A DNA stretch of 5,807 bases from Methylococcus sp. UBA6136 (GTDB lineage Bacteria; Pseudomonadota; Gammaproteobacteria; Methylococcales; Methylococcaceae). Location of the stretch: the NCBI GenBank assembly GCA_002423305.1, contig DIVI01000080.1, positions 1-5,807 of the forward strand. Direction: 5' to 3'. The translations under genes and the position numbers were made by a program. Below the pieces are notes generated by a model that did not search any database, had not been told where the DNA came from, and saw nothing but the letters and a program-made list of their open reading frames with translations. Shown here in pieces: positions 5,662 through 5,807 of the stretch (its first letter is position 1; each line of letters starts with the position of its first letter).

Positions 5662-5807
5662 GGGGTCTTCTCCTTGATGTTGATGGAAGCGGGGGAGGCG
5701 TGCTCGTCGAGGTGGGTGCCGTGGCACAGACGAAAAATGGCGCGCGGCGCGACGAAATAGCCGACCAGCATCAGCAGGGTCAGCGTGGACCAGGCGCCGT
5801 CGAGATG
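5658..5807 (-). CDS. C-terminal end of an unidentified membrane protein (5' partial)
   Basis: On the minus strand a frame is open from the window edge to a TGA at 5658-5660 and gives 49 residues. A hydrophobic helix (LTLLMLVGYFVAPRAIF, about residues 9-25) is followed by RLCHGTHLDEHA and a short polar tail ending KEKTP, so this looks like the last membrane segment and tail of a membrane protein. It is not recognisable as NorE, NorQ or NorD from this fragment, and I do not assign a family. The stop overlaps the norC GTG by 4 bases (GTGA), and codon use is GC-rich like norCB, so it belongs to the same operon and may be an accessory to nitric oxide reduction. The frame choice rests on the overlap, the composition and the plausible membrane segment. 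Confidence 0.68.
   Translation of the reverse strand, partial: HLDGAWSTLTLLMLVGYFVAPRAIFRLCHGTHLDEHASPASINIKEKTP
5670..5675 (-). promoter_or_regulatory. Ribosome binding site for the GTG start of norC
   Basis: AAGGAG on the minus strand lies 8 bases before the GTG at 5661, within the last codons of the upstream gene. It supports GTG over the upstream ATG at 5727, which would put a basic, proline-rich segment before the anchor. Confidence 0.75.

Noticed and set aside
5662..5727. Longer NorC starting at the ATG at 5727
   Set aside because: It would lie wholly within the upstream membrane gene's reading region and add a basic, proline-rich segment; the GTG at 5661 has a well-placed SD.

Overview
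The window looks like chromosomal DNA of a proteobacterium, most likely a gammaproteobacterium. The evidence is a Can-type beta-carbonic anhydrase, a DUF2490 protein, a SulP carrier with a C-terminal STAS domain, and a cytochrome c-dependent nitric oxide reductase. The genus cannot be read from the sequence. The organism can apparently reduce nitric oxide (denitrification or NO detoxification) and handles inorganic carbon actively.

Layout, left to right. Bases 1-213 (+) hold the C-terminal end of a SulP-family anion transporter. Every other gene lies on the minus strand. A clear rho-independent terminator (261-289) serves the minus-strand gene 311-868, a small secreted protein of unknown function. 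A gap of about 310 bases follows, with a 15-base perfect dyad (936-950) upstream of the secreted-protein gene. Bases 1181-3100 hold three genes read right to left: a GTG-started beta-carbonic anhydrase (2459-3100), a small three-helix membrane protein with a stripe of His and Glu residues (1934-2395), and a DUF2490 protein with a signal peptide (1181-1930). The last two are 3 bases apart and the carbonic anhydrase is 63 bases upstream, so they may form one operon. A 24-base dyad (3242-3265) lies about 140 bases upstream of the carbonic anhydrase start and may be its operator.

After a gene-free stretch (3101-3586) comes a tightly packed nitric oxide reductase block on the minus strand: an unidentified membrane protein (5658 to the window end, incomplete), norC (5065-5661) and norB (3587-5062). 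The unidentified gene overlaps norC by 4 bases (GTGA) and norC is 2 bases from norB. NorC anchors a c-type haem that passes electrons to NorB, whose haem b, haem b3 and non-haem iron ligands are all present. NorC has about 40 extra residues between its membrane anchor and haem site compared with the short Pseudomonas form. No norQ or norD follows norB. The nor block is visibly richer in G+C than the left part of the window.

No previously undescribed system can be claimed. The items most worth following are the carbonic anhydrase / His-Glu membrane protein / DUF2490 cluster near a SulP carrier, the extended NorC, and the unidentified membrane gene coupled to norC.
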